Assembly: GCA_024343425.1 (NCBI GenBank)
Contig: BRLC01000013.1
Location: 62,001 to 126,000, forward strand
Source of the DNA: Rhizobiaceae bacterium MnEN-MB40S
GTDB lineage: Bacteria > Pseudomonadota > Alphaproteobacteria > Rhizobiales > Rhizobiaceae
Length of the DNA: 64,000 nucleotides
Direction of reading: 5' to 3'
Shown: piece by piece, positions 16,789-27,741 of the stretch
How positions within the stretch are numbered: the first letter of the stretch is position 1
How the letters are laid out: each line of letters begins with the position of its first letter
Position numbers and translations under genes: made by a program
The notes under the pieces: generated by a model
What the model was told of the DNA's origin: nothing
Databases searched by the model: none
What the model saw: the letters and a program-made list of their open reading frames with translations, nothing else

Positions 16789-18077
16789 CCGGCGTCTTCC
16801 ATGTGGATTTCCTTGAGCTTCCTGATGCCGAGCACATCGAGTGCGAGGTTTTCATAGAACGTTTCGCTCTTGCCGCTGCGGACCTTCCTCAGGAAGTATT
16901 TCTCGAATCCGATCTTGGCGGCGTGAACCCAGCGGCCTTGCGACGACCAGTTGACGTTGCGCGGCGGCAGCTGCGGTTGCGCGACGAAGGCGATGCCCTT
17001 GTCGCCGAAATCGGCCAGGCAGATCGCGTTCCATGTGGCAACGGCGCGCGGCTCTTCGCCCTTGATCAGCGCGGAAACATTTTCGGCGGTCGCAGTCACC
17101 ATGGATTCGATCATGAACCCGGTTTTCGGCACGCCGACGGGCAACGGGGTTTCGCCAACGGGCGGGATCGCCACGCAGACGCCGATCGCGAAGACGTTCG
17201 GGTATTTTCCGTTGCGCTGGTGCTTGTCGATCGTGATAAAGCCGCGCGGGTTCGTCAGGCCTTCGATGCCGGAGACGGCCGGGACGCCGCGAAAGGCCGG
17301 CAGCATCATCGAGAACGAGAAGGGCAGTTCGTGATCCTTTTTCAGGCTGCCGTCTTCGTTGACCTCCTCGACATGCATGACGCCTTCTTCGATTTTTTTG
17401 ACGCGGGCGTTGGTGATCCACTTGATGTGCTGATCGCGAAGCGCGCTCTCAAGCAGCGACTTGGTGTCGCCGACGCCGTCGAGTCCCAGATGACCGATAT
17501 AGGGCTCCGGCGTGACGAAGGTCATCGGAACCTGGTCGCGCTTTTTCGCACGCCTCAGGGCGGTGTCGACGATAAAGGCGAATTCGTATGCCGGGCCGTA
17601 GCAGGAGGCGCCCTGGACGGCGCCAATGATGGCGGGGCCGGGCTTCTCGACCAGCTTGTCAAAAGACTGTTTTGCATCCATCGCATGATCGATATGGCAG
17701 ATGGACTCGGTGCAGGCCTGCGGTCCAAGCCCTTCGATTTCGTCGAAGGCGAGATCGGGACCGGTCGCGATGATCAGATAATCGTAATCGACCATCTCGC
17801 CGTCATTGAGTTCGACCCGGTTTTCTTCGGGATGGACCTTCCTAGCGCCCTGCGGCTTGAGGGCGATGTCGCGTCGGGAGAATACCGGTTCCAGATCGAC
17901 GGAAATATCATCCCGGTCGCGCCAACCCACCGCGACCCAGGGGTTGGACGGAACGAAGGAATAGGTGGAGCCTTCATTGATGACCGTGACGTTGGCCGTG
18001 CTCCCCACCTTTTCCTTCATCTCATAAGCCATGATCACGCCGCCGAGACCGGCGCCCAGAACCACAATGTTTTTCAT
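16785..18077 (-). CDS. Sulfide:quinone oxidoreductase-like FAD protein
   Basis: 430 residues. The N-terminal Rossmann motif is VVLGAGLGGVIMAYEM, and YLIIATGPDLA is the second nucleotide-binding segment. Cys159 (GASCYGP) and Cys301 (IGVCVAIPP) are in the positions expected for the SQR redox cysteines, and the membrane-anchoring C-terminal tail is present. SQR oxidises sulfide to polysulfide and passes electrons to quinone on the cytoplasmic-membrane surface. ATG 18077 is preceded by a strong GAAGGAGGAG site, so it is preferred over the upstream frame extension. It is the first gene of a five-gene operon with arsR, DUF2892 and the RND pump. Confidence 0.88.
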   Translation of the reverse strand: MKNIVVLGAGLGGVIMAYEMKEKVGSTANVTVINEGSTYSFVPSNPWVAVGWRDRDDISVDLEPVFSRRDIALKPQGARKVHPEENRVELNDGEMVDYDYLIIATGPDLAFDEIEGLGPQACTESICHIDHAMDAKQSFDKLVEKPGPAIIGAVQGASCYGPAYEFAFIVDTALRRAKKRDQVPMTFVTPEPYIGHLGLDGVGDTKSLLESALRDQHIKWITNARVKKIEEGVMHVEEVNEDGSLKKDHELPFSFSMMLPAFRGVPAVSGIEGLTNPRGFITIDKHQRNGKYPNVFAIGVCVAIPPVGETPLPVGVPKTGFMIESMVTATAENVSALIKGEEPRAVATWNAICLADFGDKGIAFVAQPQLPPRNVNWSSQGRWVHAAKIGFEKYFLRKVRSGKSETFYENLALDVLGIRKLKEIHMEDAG

Positions 18078-18132
18078 TTTCTCCTCCTTCTCGACGCCGC
18101 GAGGCAATCGATATTTAATTAGGCTATGCTAA

Positions 18133-18148
18133 TTTAGTAATTACTAAA
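18133..18148. promoter_or_regulatory. Perfect 16-bp palindrome, probable ArsR operator
   Basis: TTTAGTAATTACTAAA is its own reverse complement. It lies 56 bases upstream of the first codon of the sulfide oxidoreductase gene, in an AT-rich promoter region. AT-rich palindromes are what BigR-type ArsR repressors bind, and the operon encodes such a repressor. Assignment to that regulator is inferred from position. Confidence 0.6.
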
Positions 18149-18312
18149 ATAAATGCAAGGAGAAAGTGCAATGTCTGAATCGAGACTGAGCACTCGTGTC
18201 TGCGTCCGTCGGACGAGTGTTGCGATTTCGCGCACATAGCAGGCGCAACTTTCTCCTTGTCACCGCGCAGACCATGGGCAGACTGCGACGCAACAACAGA
18301 AAGGACTTGTCC

Positions 18313-19296
18313 GTGGATCTTATCGCGCTGCCCAAGGCGGAAATACATATTCACCTGGAAGGATGTTTCGAGCCGGACGACATTGCCGCGCTGGCTGCGG
18401 AAGCGGGCGAAGACCTGCCGCGTCCGCCCGGCGAACTCTACGACGTGTCGTCGCTCAGCAATTTCCTTGCATTTCTGGACTGGACCTGCGGGCTTGTCCG
18501 CACGCGCGATCAGCTGGCGCGGGCGGCCTACGCTTTCGCCGAGCGGCAGAGCAAGTCAGGCGTGCGCTACAGCGACGTGATCGTCAATCCGACGCATTGG
18601 GAGCACTGGAAGAAGGACATTCCGGGCATGCTGGACGGCCTGCACGCCGGGTTCAGCGAAGCCGAACAGGATGGCTACCAACCGTCCATGCTTTGCATCA
18701 GTCTATTGCGCCAGCAGACGGCCGAGGAGGGCGTCGAACTGGTTGACCTGCTCGTTGAACTGAAACATCCGCGGGTCGTCGCACTGTCGATCGACGGCAA
18801 CGAGACTGCGGCCGGGCGCACCGGGCCGCGATTTGCAGAAGCCTATCGGCGGGCGGCGAAAGGGGGCTTGCGCCGCACCGCTCACGCCGGCGAATCGAGT
18901 GGTCCGGACGGCGTGCGCGACGCCATTGAACTGCTTCAGACCGAACGCATAGACCATGGGGTGCGCGCCATCGAGGACGACGAGGTCATCAATATGCTGA
19001 TCGACAACGACATCGCGCTCGGTATTACGCCGTCATCGAACCTGACGCTCGGTCTTTACGAGGACTTTGCCGCCCATCCTTTCGAGAAGCTTCGCAAGGC
19101 CGGCGTGACGGTTTCCGTAAACACGGACGACCCGGCGCCGCTGCGTCTCAGCCTCGAACAGGAATACGCCAACATGGCAGGCGCCAATGGCTGGGACAAG
19201 GAGACCGTTCGCGAACTCGCGCGCAATTCCGTGCGCGCCTCCTTCGCCAATGACGACCTCAAGGCTGATATCCTGACGGATATCGACGCCTGGTAG
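18313..19296 (+). CDS. Adenosine deaminase family protein
   Basis: 327 residues from GTG 18313, which has AAGGA seven bases upstream; an in-frame ATG at 18274 is an alternative. The zinc motif KAEIHIHLEG is at the N-terminus. The HAGE motif (RTAHAGESSGPDGV), RIDHGVRAIED, ITPSSNLTLG and NTDDPAPL match the catalytic His, Glu and Asp of adenosine/AMP deaminases. It would deaminate adenosine or a related nucleoside to the 6-oxo form. The gene ends two bases before the convergent nucleoside-type ABC operon, which supports a salvage role. Substrate specificity cannot be read from sequence alone. Confidence 0.85.
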   Translation: MDLIALPKAEIHIHLEGCFEPDDIAALAAEAGEDLPRPPGELYDVSSLSNFLAFLDWTCGLVRTRDQLARAAYAFAERQSKSGVRYSDVIVNPTHWEHWKKDIPGMLDGLHAGFSEAEQDGYQPSMLCISLLRQQTAEEGVELVDLLVELKHPRVVALSIDGNETAAGRTGPRFAEAYRRAAKGGLRRTAHAGESSGPDGVRDAIELLQTERIDHGVRAIEDDEVINMLIDNDIALGITPSSNLTLGLYEDFAAHPFEKLRKAGVTVSVNTDDPAPLRLSLEQEYANMAGANGWDKETVRELARNSVRASFANDDLKADILTDIDAW

Positions 19297-19298
19297 AG

Positions 19299-20222
19299 CT
19301 ACCCCGGTTCGCGGCCAAGGGCGCGGGGGCCGGCCTTGCCGCGGGCCGAGAGCACCAGCACGAAAAGCGTGGCGGCGTAGGGCAGCATGTAGAAGAGCTC
19401 CGTCGGAACGCCGGCGAAGCCGCTTTCGCTTCGGAGACTAAGGCTGTCGAAGAAAGCGAAGAGCAGGGCGCCGACAAGCGCGCCGGCGGGCGTCCAGCGG
19501 CCGATGATGACGACAGCGAGAGCAACGTAGCCGCGCCCGGCCACGACGCCGGAGGTAAATGATCCGAGAAAACCGATGGTGATGGCGGCTCCGCCAATAC
19601 CCATCAAGACGCCGCCGACGATGACGGCGGCCATGCGTATGCGGTCGGCGCGGATTCCCTGCAGGCTGGCGCCTCCGGGGTCGTCGCCGACCGCTCTCAG
19701 ACGAAGTCCGCCCCTTGTGCGCGCCATGTAGAAGGAGACGCCGGCGAGCAGCACCAGGGCGGCGTAGGTCAACAGGGTGTGCGAAAACAGCACCGGTCCG
19801 AAAAAGGGCAGGTCTGCGAGGCCCGGAATTTTCAAAGTCGGAACCAGCGGCACGAACATGGCGGACTGGCCGGACGGCTGCCATATCTTGAAGAGATAGT
19901 CCGTCAAGCCCGTGCCGACGAAGGCGATGGCGATGCCGACGATGATCTGGTTGGCGCCGCCCTTGATGACCGAAAGGGCAATCAGCAGGCCGTAGAGGCC
20001 GCCAACGATTGCAGCCGCCAGCAGCCCGCCGGTCCAGCCGAACATGCTCGAGCCAACCACCGCGGCGAAGGCGCCGGCCGTCATGATGCCGTTAATGCCG
20101 AGATTGATCAGCCCGGACCGTTCGGTCAACATTTCGCCCAGGGCGGCGAAGATCAGCGGCGTTGCGAGCCGGACGGCGCCGGCGAGCACCACTTCCCAGA
20201 ACAGGAGATCGTGCCAGTTCAT
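19299..20222 (-). CDS. BMP-type nucleoside ABC transporter permease (second)
   Basis: 307 residues with about eight hydrophobic segments. The family signature GEMLTERSGLINLGINGIM appears near residue 27, with GGLRLRAVGDDPGGASLQGI in the cytoplasmic loop near residue 170. It matches the YufQ/NupQ-type permease of BMP-dependent nucleoside importers. It overlaps the partner permease by four bases and is the last gene of a seven-gene leftward operon. The closely convergent adenosine deaminase gene ends two bases away. Confidence 0.9.
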   Translation of the reverse strand: MNWHDLLFWEVVLAGAVRLATPLIFAALGEMLTERSGLINLGINGIMTAGAFAAVVGSSMFGWTGGLLAAAIVGGLYGLLIALSVIKGGANQIIVGIAIAFVGTGLTDYLFKIWQPSGQSAMFVPLVPTLKIPGLADLPFFGPVLFSHTLLTYAALVLLAGVSFYMARTRGGLRLRAVGDDPGGASLQGIRADRIRMAAVIVGGVLMGIGGAAITIGFLGSFTSGVVAGRGYVALAVVIIGRWTPAGALVGALLFAFFDSLSLRSESGFAGVPTELFYMLPYAATLFVLVLSARGKAGPRALGREPG

Positions 20223-21298
20223 GGCGTCGCCTCCTTCATTTGCGCAGCCTGTTCAGGCTTCGCTGGACTTTGCTTCGAGCCTGGCGATTTGAGCGAGCGG
20301 CCGGCGACGACCAGAGCGACCGCCAGCAACAGCAGGCCCTGTATGACTTCGGCGATGGACGCCGGCACGGAGGTGCCGATCTGCATGCCCTGCGCTCCGG
20401 TGTCCAGCGCACCCAGCACGAGAGCCGCCGCCACGATGCCGACCGGGTTCAGACCGCCGAGAAGCGCCACAAGAATGCCTGTGAAACCCAGACCGCCGCC
20501 GACGCTTGGATAGAGCGTGTGCGTGAGACCACTCACCTGCATCCAGCCGGCTGCGCCTGCCGCCGCGCCGGCGACCAGCATGGTGGTGATGACCGCGCGC
20601 GGTTCGGAAAGGCCCAGTCGGGATGAAAGCTCCGGGTGCGAGGCGTGCAGCCGGTAGCGAAGACCGCTTGCGGTGCGTGTCCAGATCATCGCGGCAACGA
20701 GCAGCGCGAGAACCAGCAGGACGCCGGCGTGCAGCCGCGTTCCGTCGAGAAGATAGGGCAGGTGGGCTTCCGCCGGCCACGGATCGCTGCGCGGCGTGGC
20801 GATCTGCGCATTGGCCTTGAGCGGACCGTTCAACATCATGAGCAGGAGATGACCCGCAATGTAATTCAGGAGCAGGGTCGACAGGATTTCATTGACGTGC
20901 AGATAGGCCCGCAGCAGCGCCGGAAGCAAAGCCCAGAGCATGCCGCCGGCCATGCCGGCCAGTATTCCGATGGCCAGTTTCTCCGGTCCCGAGCCTGGAA
21001 AGGAGAGGGTGACGGCTGTCGAGACCATGGCGCCGATCACCAGCTGCCCTTCGGAGCCGATGGTGAATACGCCTGCTCTCAGCGCCGGCATGACGCCGAG
21101 CGCCACGATCGCAAGCGGCGCCGCCGTCACCAGCGTTTCGGCGATGACGTAACTGTCGCCAAGCGTGCCCTGGATCAGTCCGGAGAAGGCGTGCAGGGGA
21201 TTGGCGCCGGCCAGCCAGATCAGCGCCACGACGATGACAAGCACGAAGCCCAGCGCCATCCCGGCTCGCGCACCGGAACGTCCCATCATGATCTGCAT
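20219..21298 (-). CDS. BMP-type nucleoside ABC transporter permease (first)
   Basis: 359 residues, hydrophobic throughout. It has the conserved FTIGSEGQLVIGAM segment near residue 75 and GGGLGFTGILVALLGGLNPVGI near residue 275, typical of YufP/NupP-type permeases. It forms the channel with the second permease. It follows the acyl-CoA-dehydrogenase-fold gene after seven bases, so enzymes and transporter parts are made from one message. Confidence 0.9.
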   Translation of the reverse strand: MQIMMGRSGARAGMALGFVLVIVVALIWLAGANPLHAFSGLIQGTLGDSYVIAETLVTAAPLAIVALGVMPALRAGVFTIGSEGQLVIGAMVSTAVTLSFPGSGPEKLAIGILAGMAGGMLWALLPALLRAYLHVNEILSTLLLNYIAGHLLLMMLNGPLKANAQIATPRSDPWPAEAHLPYLLDGTRLHAGVLLVLALLVAAMIWTRTASGLRYRLHASHPELSSRLGLSEPRAVITTMLVAGAAAGAAGWMQVSGLTHTLYPSVGGGLGFTGILVALLGGLNPVGIVAAALVLGALDTGAQGMQIGTSVPASIAEVIQGLLLLAVALVVAGRSLKSPGSKQSPAKPEQAAQMKEATP

Positions 21299-21305
21299 CC
21301 GCGCA

Positions 21306-22562
21306 TTACTGGTAAAGCCCCGGTTCCGGCTCCCAGCCAGTCAGGAGGTGCCGGCCGATTTCCTCCTGTTTCCAGTTGACCGGATCGTGCAGGGCTATCG
21401 TCCGCACATTGCGCCAGTAGCGATCGAAGCCGTTCTTGCCGGCGACGGAGCGGGTTCCCATCAGCGCAAAGACATCCGAGGTCGCGGCGAGCGCCGCCTT
21501 GTCGGCGGCAATCTTGGCGGCGTAGACGGGAATGGCGAGATCGGTGCGCGAGATGTTGCCCGCCTCGAATTCGTCGAGCAGGTCTGCGCCGTCCATCATC
21601 AGCGAATAGGCGGCGACCAGCGGCGCGGTGAGTTCACCCATGGTTCGGCGCACGAGGAGATCGTCGGCGGCGTTGTCGACGCCGGCCGAAGGCCAGGGGC
21701 GGCTCTTTGCGGGAACGAAGGCGGCCGCCTCGCGAAGCGCGCCAACGGCGTTGCCGATCATGATTGCGCAAAATCCGAGCTGATAACGCAACGAGGCGCT
21801 GACAGGCGACACCCGGCCGGGCTCGTTCGCCATCCAGTCGGGATCCGTCCTGACGTCAGCGAAGGTGATCATGCCGGAATCGGTGCCGCGCTGGCCGAGA
21901 GCATCCCAGTCGCGGTGGATTGTGACGCCGGGCGTCGAGGGCGGGACGAGATTGAGCTGCAGGCCGTTGAGCGGATTGTCGTCGACGCCTTCCGCCTGCG
22001 GATTGAACGCCCAGACGGCGATATAGTCGGCCTCCGCGGCGCCGGTCGTGTAGATCTTGACGCCTTCGATGGTGAAGCCGCCCTCGGGCCGCCTCAACGC
22101 AGTCGTCTTCATCGGATCGGTCACGGTCTTGCCGGATTCGGCGACCGCCAGGCCAATGATGGCGTCATCCTCGATGATTGCGCTGGCGAGCCACGATTTC
22201 AGTCCCTCGGGGCAATAGGTGTAGATTTCGCGAACGATTTCGTCATGAACCTTGTAGACCTGCGCGACTGCGGAATCGGCGATAGCGAGGCGGAGCTGGA
22301 TCTCCATGCTGACCCGAGAGGGAACGCCGACGCCGCCGAAAGCCGACGGCACGATCTGGTGCAGCACGCCGGTTTTCTTCAGGGCCGCAATGGATTTCGT
22401 CGGGTAGCGCCCGGCTGCGTCCACCTCTTTCGCCATCGGCGCGATGTCGGATGCGATCGCCTGCTCCAGGCGGGCGAACAAGTCCTGAAACTCCGGCTCG
22501 ATCCGGTTTGCCGGAAACGCCTTTCCGAGCAGGGGAGGAATGGTGGTCTTGGTGGTCAGCAC
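21306..22562 (-). CDS. Acyl-CoA-dehydrogenase-fold flavoenzyme (monooxygenase-like)
   Basis: 418 residues with the acyl-CoA dehydrogenase layout. An N-terminal helical domain (PSAFGGVGVPSRVSMEIQL) leads to a middle beta domain with GLAVAESGKTVTDPMKTTALRR near residue 140. The C-terminal helical domain includes DVFALMGTRSVAGKNGFDRYWRNVRTIALHDP near residue 365. The ending resembles the DszC/SfnB branch of FMNH2-dependent monooxygenases rather than true acyl-CoA dehydrogenases: HDP follows the RNVRT motif, and the catalytic glutamate region is not recognisable. Its position between an amidohydrolase and two nucleobase permeases suggests oxidation of the imported heterocycle. The reductase partner is not nearby. 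Confidence 0.75.
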   Translation of the reverse strand: MLTTKTTIPPLLGKAFPANRIEPEFQDLFARLEQAIASDIAPMAKEVDAAGRYPTKSIAALKKTGVLHQIVPSAFGGVGVPSRVSMEIQLRLAIADSAVAQVYKVHDEIVREIYTYCPEGLKSWLASAIIEDDAIIGLAVAESGKTVTDPMKTTALRRPEGGFTIEGVKIYTTGAAEADYIAVWAFNPQAEGVDDNPLNGLQLNLVPPSTPGVTIHRDWDALGQRGTDSGMITFADVRTDPDWMANEPGRVSPVSASLRYQLGFCAIMIGNAVGALREAAAFVPAKSRPWPSAGVDNAADDLLVRRTMGELTAPLVAAYSLMMDGADLLDEFEAGNISRTDLAIPVYAAKIAADKAALAATSDVFALMGTRSVAGKNGFDRYWRNVRTIALHDPVNWKQEEIGRHLLTGWEPEPGLYQ

Positions 22563-22583
22563 GGTTACGATGCTCCGATAATT

Positions 22584-24454
22584 CTATTCGGCCGGGGTGA
22601 AACTGTTCTCGTCCATCAATTTGTGGACCAGATGGGCGTGGCTCGGACAACGGCATCCGATAACGCCGTCATTCTCGGAAAGGATGAGATCGATGAACTT
22701 CTGGGTTTTCGCCTCGACAAGACCCTGTTCGGTCAGGCCCAGATCCGGAACGGCGGTCAGGCCGATGAAGGACATGATCATGTAGGGGCCCTGGATCGTG
22801 CAACCGATGTCGGCGGCGGCCGCATTGCAGGCAAGCGACTGGTCGCGCACGGTCTCCCAGGGCTGGTCGCTCATGCAACCGCCAACCGCCAGCGGCACTG
22901 ATCCCAATATCTCCCCATCCGCAACGGCGACAAGGCCGCCGCCGATCCTGTTGATGGCCTCGATGGCGAACGACATTTCCTCGTTTGATGTGCCGACGAT
23001 GACAAGATTCTGGTTGTCGCAGGTGGTTGTGGCGCCCATGGCGCCGCGCTTGAGGCCGAAGCCGCGCACGAAACCGATGCCGACGGATTCCGTGCCGTGG
23101 TGCCGGTCGATGATCGCGACCTTGAGAATATCGCGCTCAATATCGATCGCGACCTCACCGTCGATAACCGGCAATTCGGCATGGAAGGCGCGCTTGAAGT
23201 AGCCGTCATACATCTCCATCGCCTGCACCCAGACCTGCGACGCGTTGTTGCGCACGGCGAAGGACGAGGCGTCGAGCTTCGGATTGAGATGGACGGTGTT
23301 GCGGGCGAAATCCGGAATGGCGTCGGTGTTTTCGAACAAGGGCTTGCCGTCGCGCGCCACGACCTTGCCGTCGACAATGACGACCGACGGACGCGCATCG
23401 GCGAGGTCGGGCACGATTTGAATGTCGGCGATGCGCGACGGCGTGAGCGAGCCGATCAAATGGTCGAGCCGGTAGTAGAGCGCGGCGTTAAGCGTCGCCA
23501 TGCGCCAGGCCTTCATCGGCTCCACGCCGCATCTGATGGCCTCGCGGACGTGATGGTCGATATGGCCGGTCGCGTCCAGATCCTCGCAATATTTGTCATC
23601 GGCGCAGAAGGTGATGTGGTTCAGTCCGTCGCCGAGCGCTGCGATATCGGCGAAAACCTCCGGCGTGTTGTCGTTCATCGAACCCGCCATGACGGTCAGC
23701 ACCGAACCGAGCCGCAGCCTCTCCACCACGTCCTTGGTGGCGTGGGCGTTGTGGTCGTCGCTGATGCCGCCGGCCAGGTAGGCCCAGAGCGGCTCGTTTT
23801 CGAGGAGGGCCGTATGCCCGGTCTGGCGCTTGCCGGCCGCGATGGCGGCGGCGCGCTTGCGCGCGGATTCCACATCCATGTCGAACGGGCTCGATTCGCC
23901 GAAGGTCGCGGCGTCGGGCCGCTGCACGCGATCGATGATCTGCTCCGGCGTAAGGTGATGAGCGTTCAGCCCCAGATCCGGAGCGCCGGGCACCTTGGCG
24001 GATACTTGCCGGAAGATTTTCAATGGCGTCGACGTCGCGCCCATATAGTCGAGACCCGGTTCGCCGCAGACATTGGCCATACAATTGGCGTCGGCGAGAA
24101 CCGTCGTCGTGCCGCGCGGAATGGAAAGCCGCGCCAATTCGCCCGGAACCAGCTTGGTGTATTCGATGTGGATGTGGACGTCGATGAAGGTCGGGGCCAC
24201 GAACTGGCCCGTTGCGTCGACGACCGTGTCGCAGTCGAAATGTCCGACGGGCGTGATCGCGGCGATATGGCGTCCCGCGACGACGACGTCGCGCTCCAGA
24301 ACCTCGCCGGTGTGCAGCGCCAGCACCTTGCCGCCGCGAACGATCATGTCCGGCGCTTCCTGGCCGGCGGCCACCCGGCGCAGTTTCATGATCTCGTCGA
24401 CCGAAGGCGCGTAGGCCGTGCCGGTGGTGGGGAAATTGATCGGATCGGATATCA

Positions 24455-24455
<1 letters not shown>
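22584..24455 (-). CDS. Adenine-deaminase-family amidohydrolase (divergent)
   Basis: 623 residues. The first metal motif DVHIHIE is at residues 92-98 (His94, His96), and a GHTALLENEPLWAYLAGGI block follows mid-protein. FCADDKYCEDL and the ATLNAALYYRLDHLIGSLTP segment match the adenine deaminase layout. Several positions differ from canonical Ade: DPHEIANV is DANCMANV here, and SDHE is DDHN. A substrate other than adenine is therefore possible. ATG 24455 overlaps the ATPase stop by one base, in place of a longer upstream frame. The reaction is presumably hydrolytic deamination of a purine-like base. Confidence 0.8.
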
Positions 24456-25975
<1,520 letters not shown>

Positions 25976-25976
25976 A

Positions 25977-26972
25977 TCAGAACTGCGGCAGGGTCTTTTC
26001 ACCCGACGCCAGCGCGCTGACGAGATCGGAGACTTCCTTGCCGAGATCGTCGGGCACGATGTCGCCGACGTCGTTGATCGGCGTTGCGACCAAGCCGCCA
26101 TTGCCGATGCCGGAAACGAAGAACTTGTCGCCAAATGTGCCGGCGTTGACGTCATCGACATAGGCCGCGTAGGTCGGATACATGTCGAGTTCGACGCTGG
26201 CAATATTCACCTTCGACGCCAGACCGCCTGCGTCGCCGGTTACGCCGAGCGTGTAGGCGTCGCCCTGCGAGGCGGCCGCCGCGACACCGTTGCCGATGCC
26301 GTCGCCCGATGTCCAGATCACCTTGGCGCCCTGGGCGATCATGCCGCGTGTCACCTCGGCGGCTTTTTGGGCGTCGTCGAAGGAGCCTGTGTAGACTTCG
26401 ACGAGTTCAGCATCGGATCCCGCTTCCTTGAGAGCCGCCTTGAAACCTTCGTGGCTGGCGACAAGGAACGGCAATTCCGGACCGCCGACCATGCCGATGA
26501 CGCTGACGTCGTTGAGCCTGGAGGCGATGAAGCCGTTCAGATAGCCGAGCTGCGCGAAATCGTAGGTCCATCCGTCGACATTCGCGATCAGCCGGTCGGC
26601 GAGGTCCATGCCGCCCGACGCAGCGAAATGAACGTCCGGGAAGGAGGCCGCGACTGTGAGGATCGGTTCGCTGAGTTCGATGCCGTGTCCGATGATGAGG
26701 TCGTAGCCGCGCGAGGCGTATTGGCGGATGACCGGTTCGGATGTGGCGGGGTCCGCCTGCTGCTCGCGCAGCTCGAATTCGACCTTGCCTTCCTCGGCGA
26801 GCTTTTCCATCGCCTCGCGAGCGACCTGGTTGAAACTGCCGTCATTGGCGAGGCCCGGCACCAGAAGAGCGACCTTGAGCTTGTCGGCGGCGAGCGCCGG
26901 CATGGAGAGCGCGGTGGTGGCGGCAAGCGCGATGGCGAGCCTGGAAAACAGTCTGCGGTCAATTTTCAGCAT
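25977..26972 (-). CDS. BMP-family ABC transporter substrate-binding protein
   Basis: 331 residues with a 28-residue signal peptide ending ALA-AD and no lipobox. The mature protein begins KLKVALLVPGLANDGSFNQVAREAM, the standard start of Med/BMP proteins. It has the GYDLIIGHG and VIWTSGDGIGNGVAAAA blocks of the ligand cleft. BMP proteins bind nucleosides or nucleobases in the periplasm. The gene overlaps the preceding secreted-protein gene by 14 bases. The missing lipobox is usual for Gram-negative members. Confidence 0.92.
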   Translation of the reverse strand: MLKIDRRLFSRLAIALAATTALSMPALAADKLKVALLVPGLANDGSFNQVAREAMEKLAEEGKVEFELREQQADPATSEPVIRQYASRGYDLIIGHGIELSEPILTVAASFPDVHFAASGGMDLADRLIANVDGWTYDFAQLGYLNGFIASRLNDVSVIGMVGGPELPFLVASHEGFKAALKEAGSDAELVEVYTGSFDDAQKAAEVTRGMIAQGAKVIWTSGDGIGNGVAAAASQGDAYTLGVTGDAGGLASKVNIASVELDMYPTYAAYVDDVNAGTFGDKFFVSGIGNGGLVATPINDVGDIVPDDLGKEVSDLVSALASGEKTLPQF

Positions 26973-27627
26973 GGTGATATCCTTGCGGTGTTTTCGGTGG
27001 GGAGGATGGGATCTCCACTGTGAGTGGAGACACTGAGAGGCTTGGGCCGTCGAAGGCCTGGCTCAGGCGATGTAGCAGGGCGAGCGTGGCGCCGGATTCA
27101 AGCTCGAAACAGGGATCGAGAATGGGATTTGCGACGCCCAGCTGTTCGGCGGGAACGCAGACGACTTCGAATTCGCCGTATTGGCGTATGGAAACCGTGC
27201 CCTTGATTGCGTTCTTGCGCGCAGCGGCGACCAGCGCAGCGGTGGACAGATAGCCGCCGGCGTCGCCGGCGTCGCCACAGAACGCGTCTTCAGGGCAGTC
27301 GATTTCGCTCACCACGCCGTCCGGGGAAACCCTGACGGCCTGCAGGGCGCGCATCGCCCAGGCCGGCGCGCCGCCGACGACGCCGAATTTGTCGCCATCG
27401 CGCCAGATGTCGATGCGCGCCATGTAGGTGGGTTCGGTCTTCACGCCGGAGACCAGGAAATAGGGCGGCAGGCCGGAAGCCCAGCTCGGAAGGTCGATCT
27501 CTCTGGCCGCAGCGGGATCAGGCGCTGCAATCGCTGTCGCCACCACAGCCATGACTGCGCCGGCCAGCCTGACAAGACGGGTGTATGGTCTGCAGTTGAG
27601 CAGATTGGCGGACAATGTGGCGCGCAC
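26959..27627 (-). CDS. Secreted protein of unknown function
   Basis: 222 residues from a GTG start. An arginine-containing N-terminus is followed by a hydrophobic stretch (LAGAVMAVVATAIA) and PAAA-RE, consistent with a signal peptide. An ATG at residue 26 is a less likely start. The mature part contains four cysteines (DCPEDAFCGDAG, VVCVPA, DPCFELES), likely two disulfides. I recognise no family. It is the first gene of the BMP transporter operon and overlaps the binding-protein gene by 14 bases, so a periplasmic partner or accessory role is likely. Function unknown. Confidence 0.7.
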   Translation of the reverse strand: MRATLSANLLNCRPYTRLVRLAGAVMAVVATAIAAPDPAAAREIDLPSWASGLPPYFLVSGVKTEPTYMARIDIWRDGDKFGVVGGAPAWAMRALQAVRVSPDGVVSEIDCPEDAFCGDAGDAGGYLSTAALVAAARKNAIKGTVSIRQYGEFEVVCVPAEQLGVANPILDPCFELESGATLALLHRLSQAFDGPSLSVSPLTVEIPSSPPKTPQGYHHAEN

Positions 27628-27741
27628 TCCGAAACGACATAAAACAGCTTTACTTATTCAAGAGTTTCACTGGCCAAGTGTGCGCACAAGCATAGAATCA
27701 TGCATGGAGCGTACGAATTTTTGCAACGCAGCATGGCGCCG

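Noticed and set aside
21165-22901. Plus-strand open frame (578 codons) opposite the acyl-CoA-dehydrogenase-fold gene
   Set aside because: No motif or sensible start, and it covers the boundary between two real minus-strand genes.
27679-27688. TGTGCGCACA palindrome upstream of the BMP operon
   Set aside because: Only ten bases, single copy, and GC-alternating words of this sort are frequent by chance in such DNA, so it is not called as an operator.
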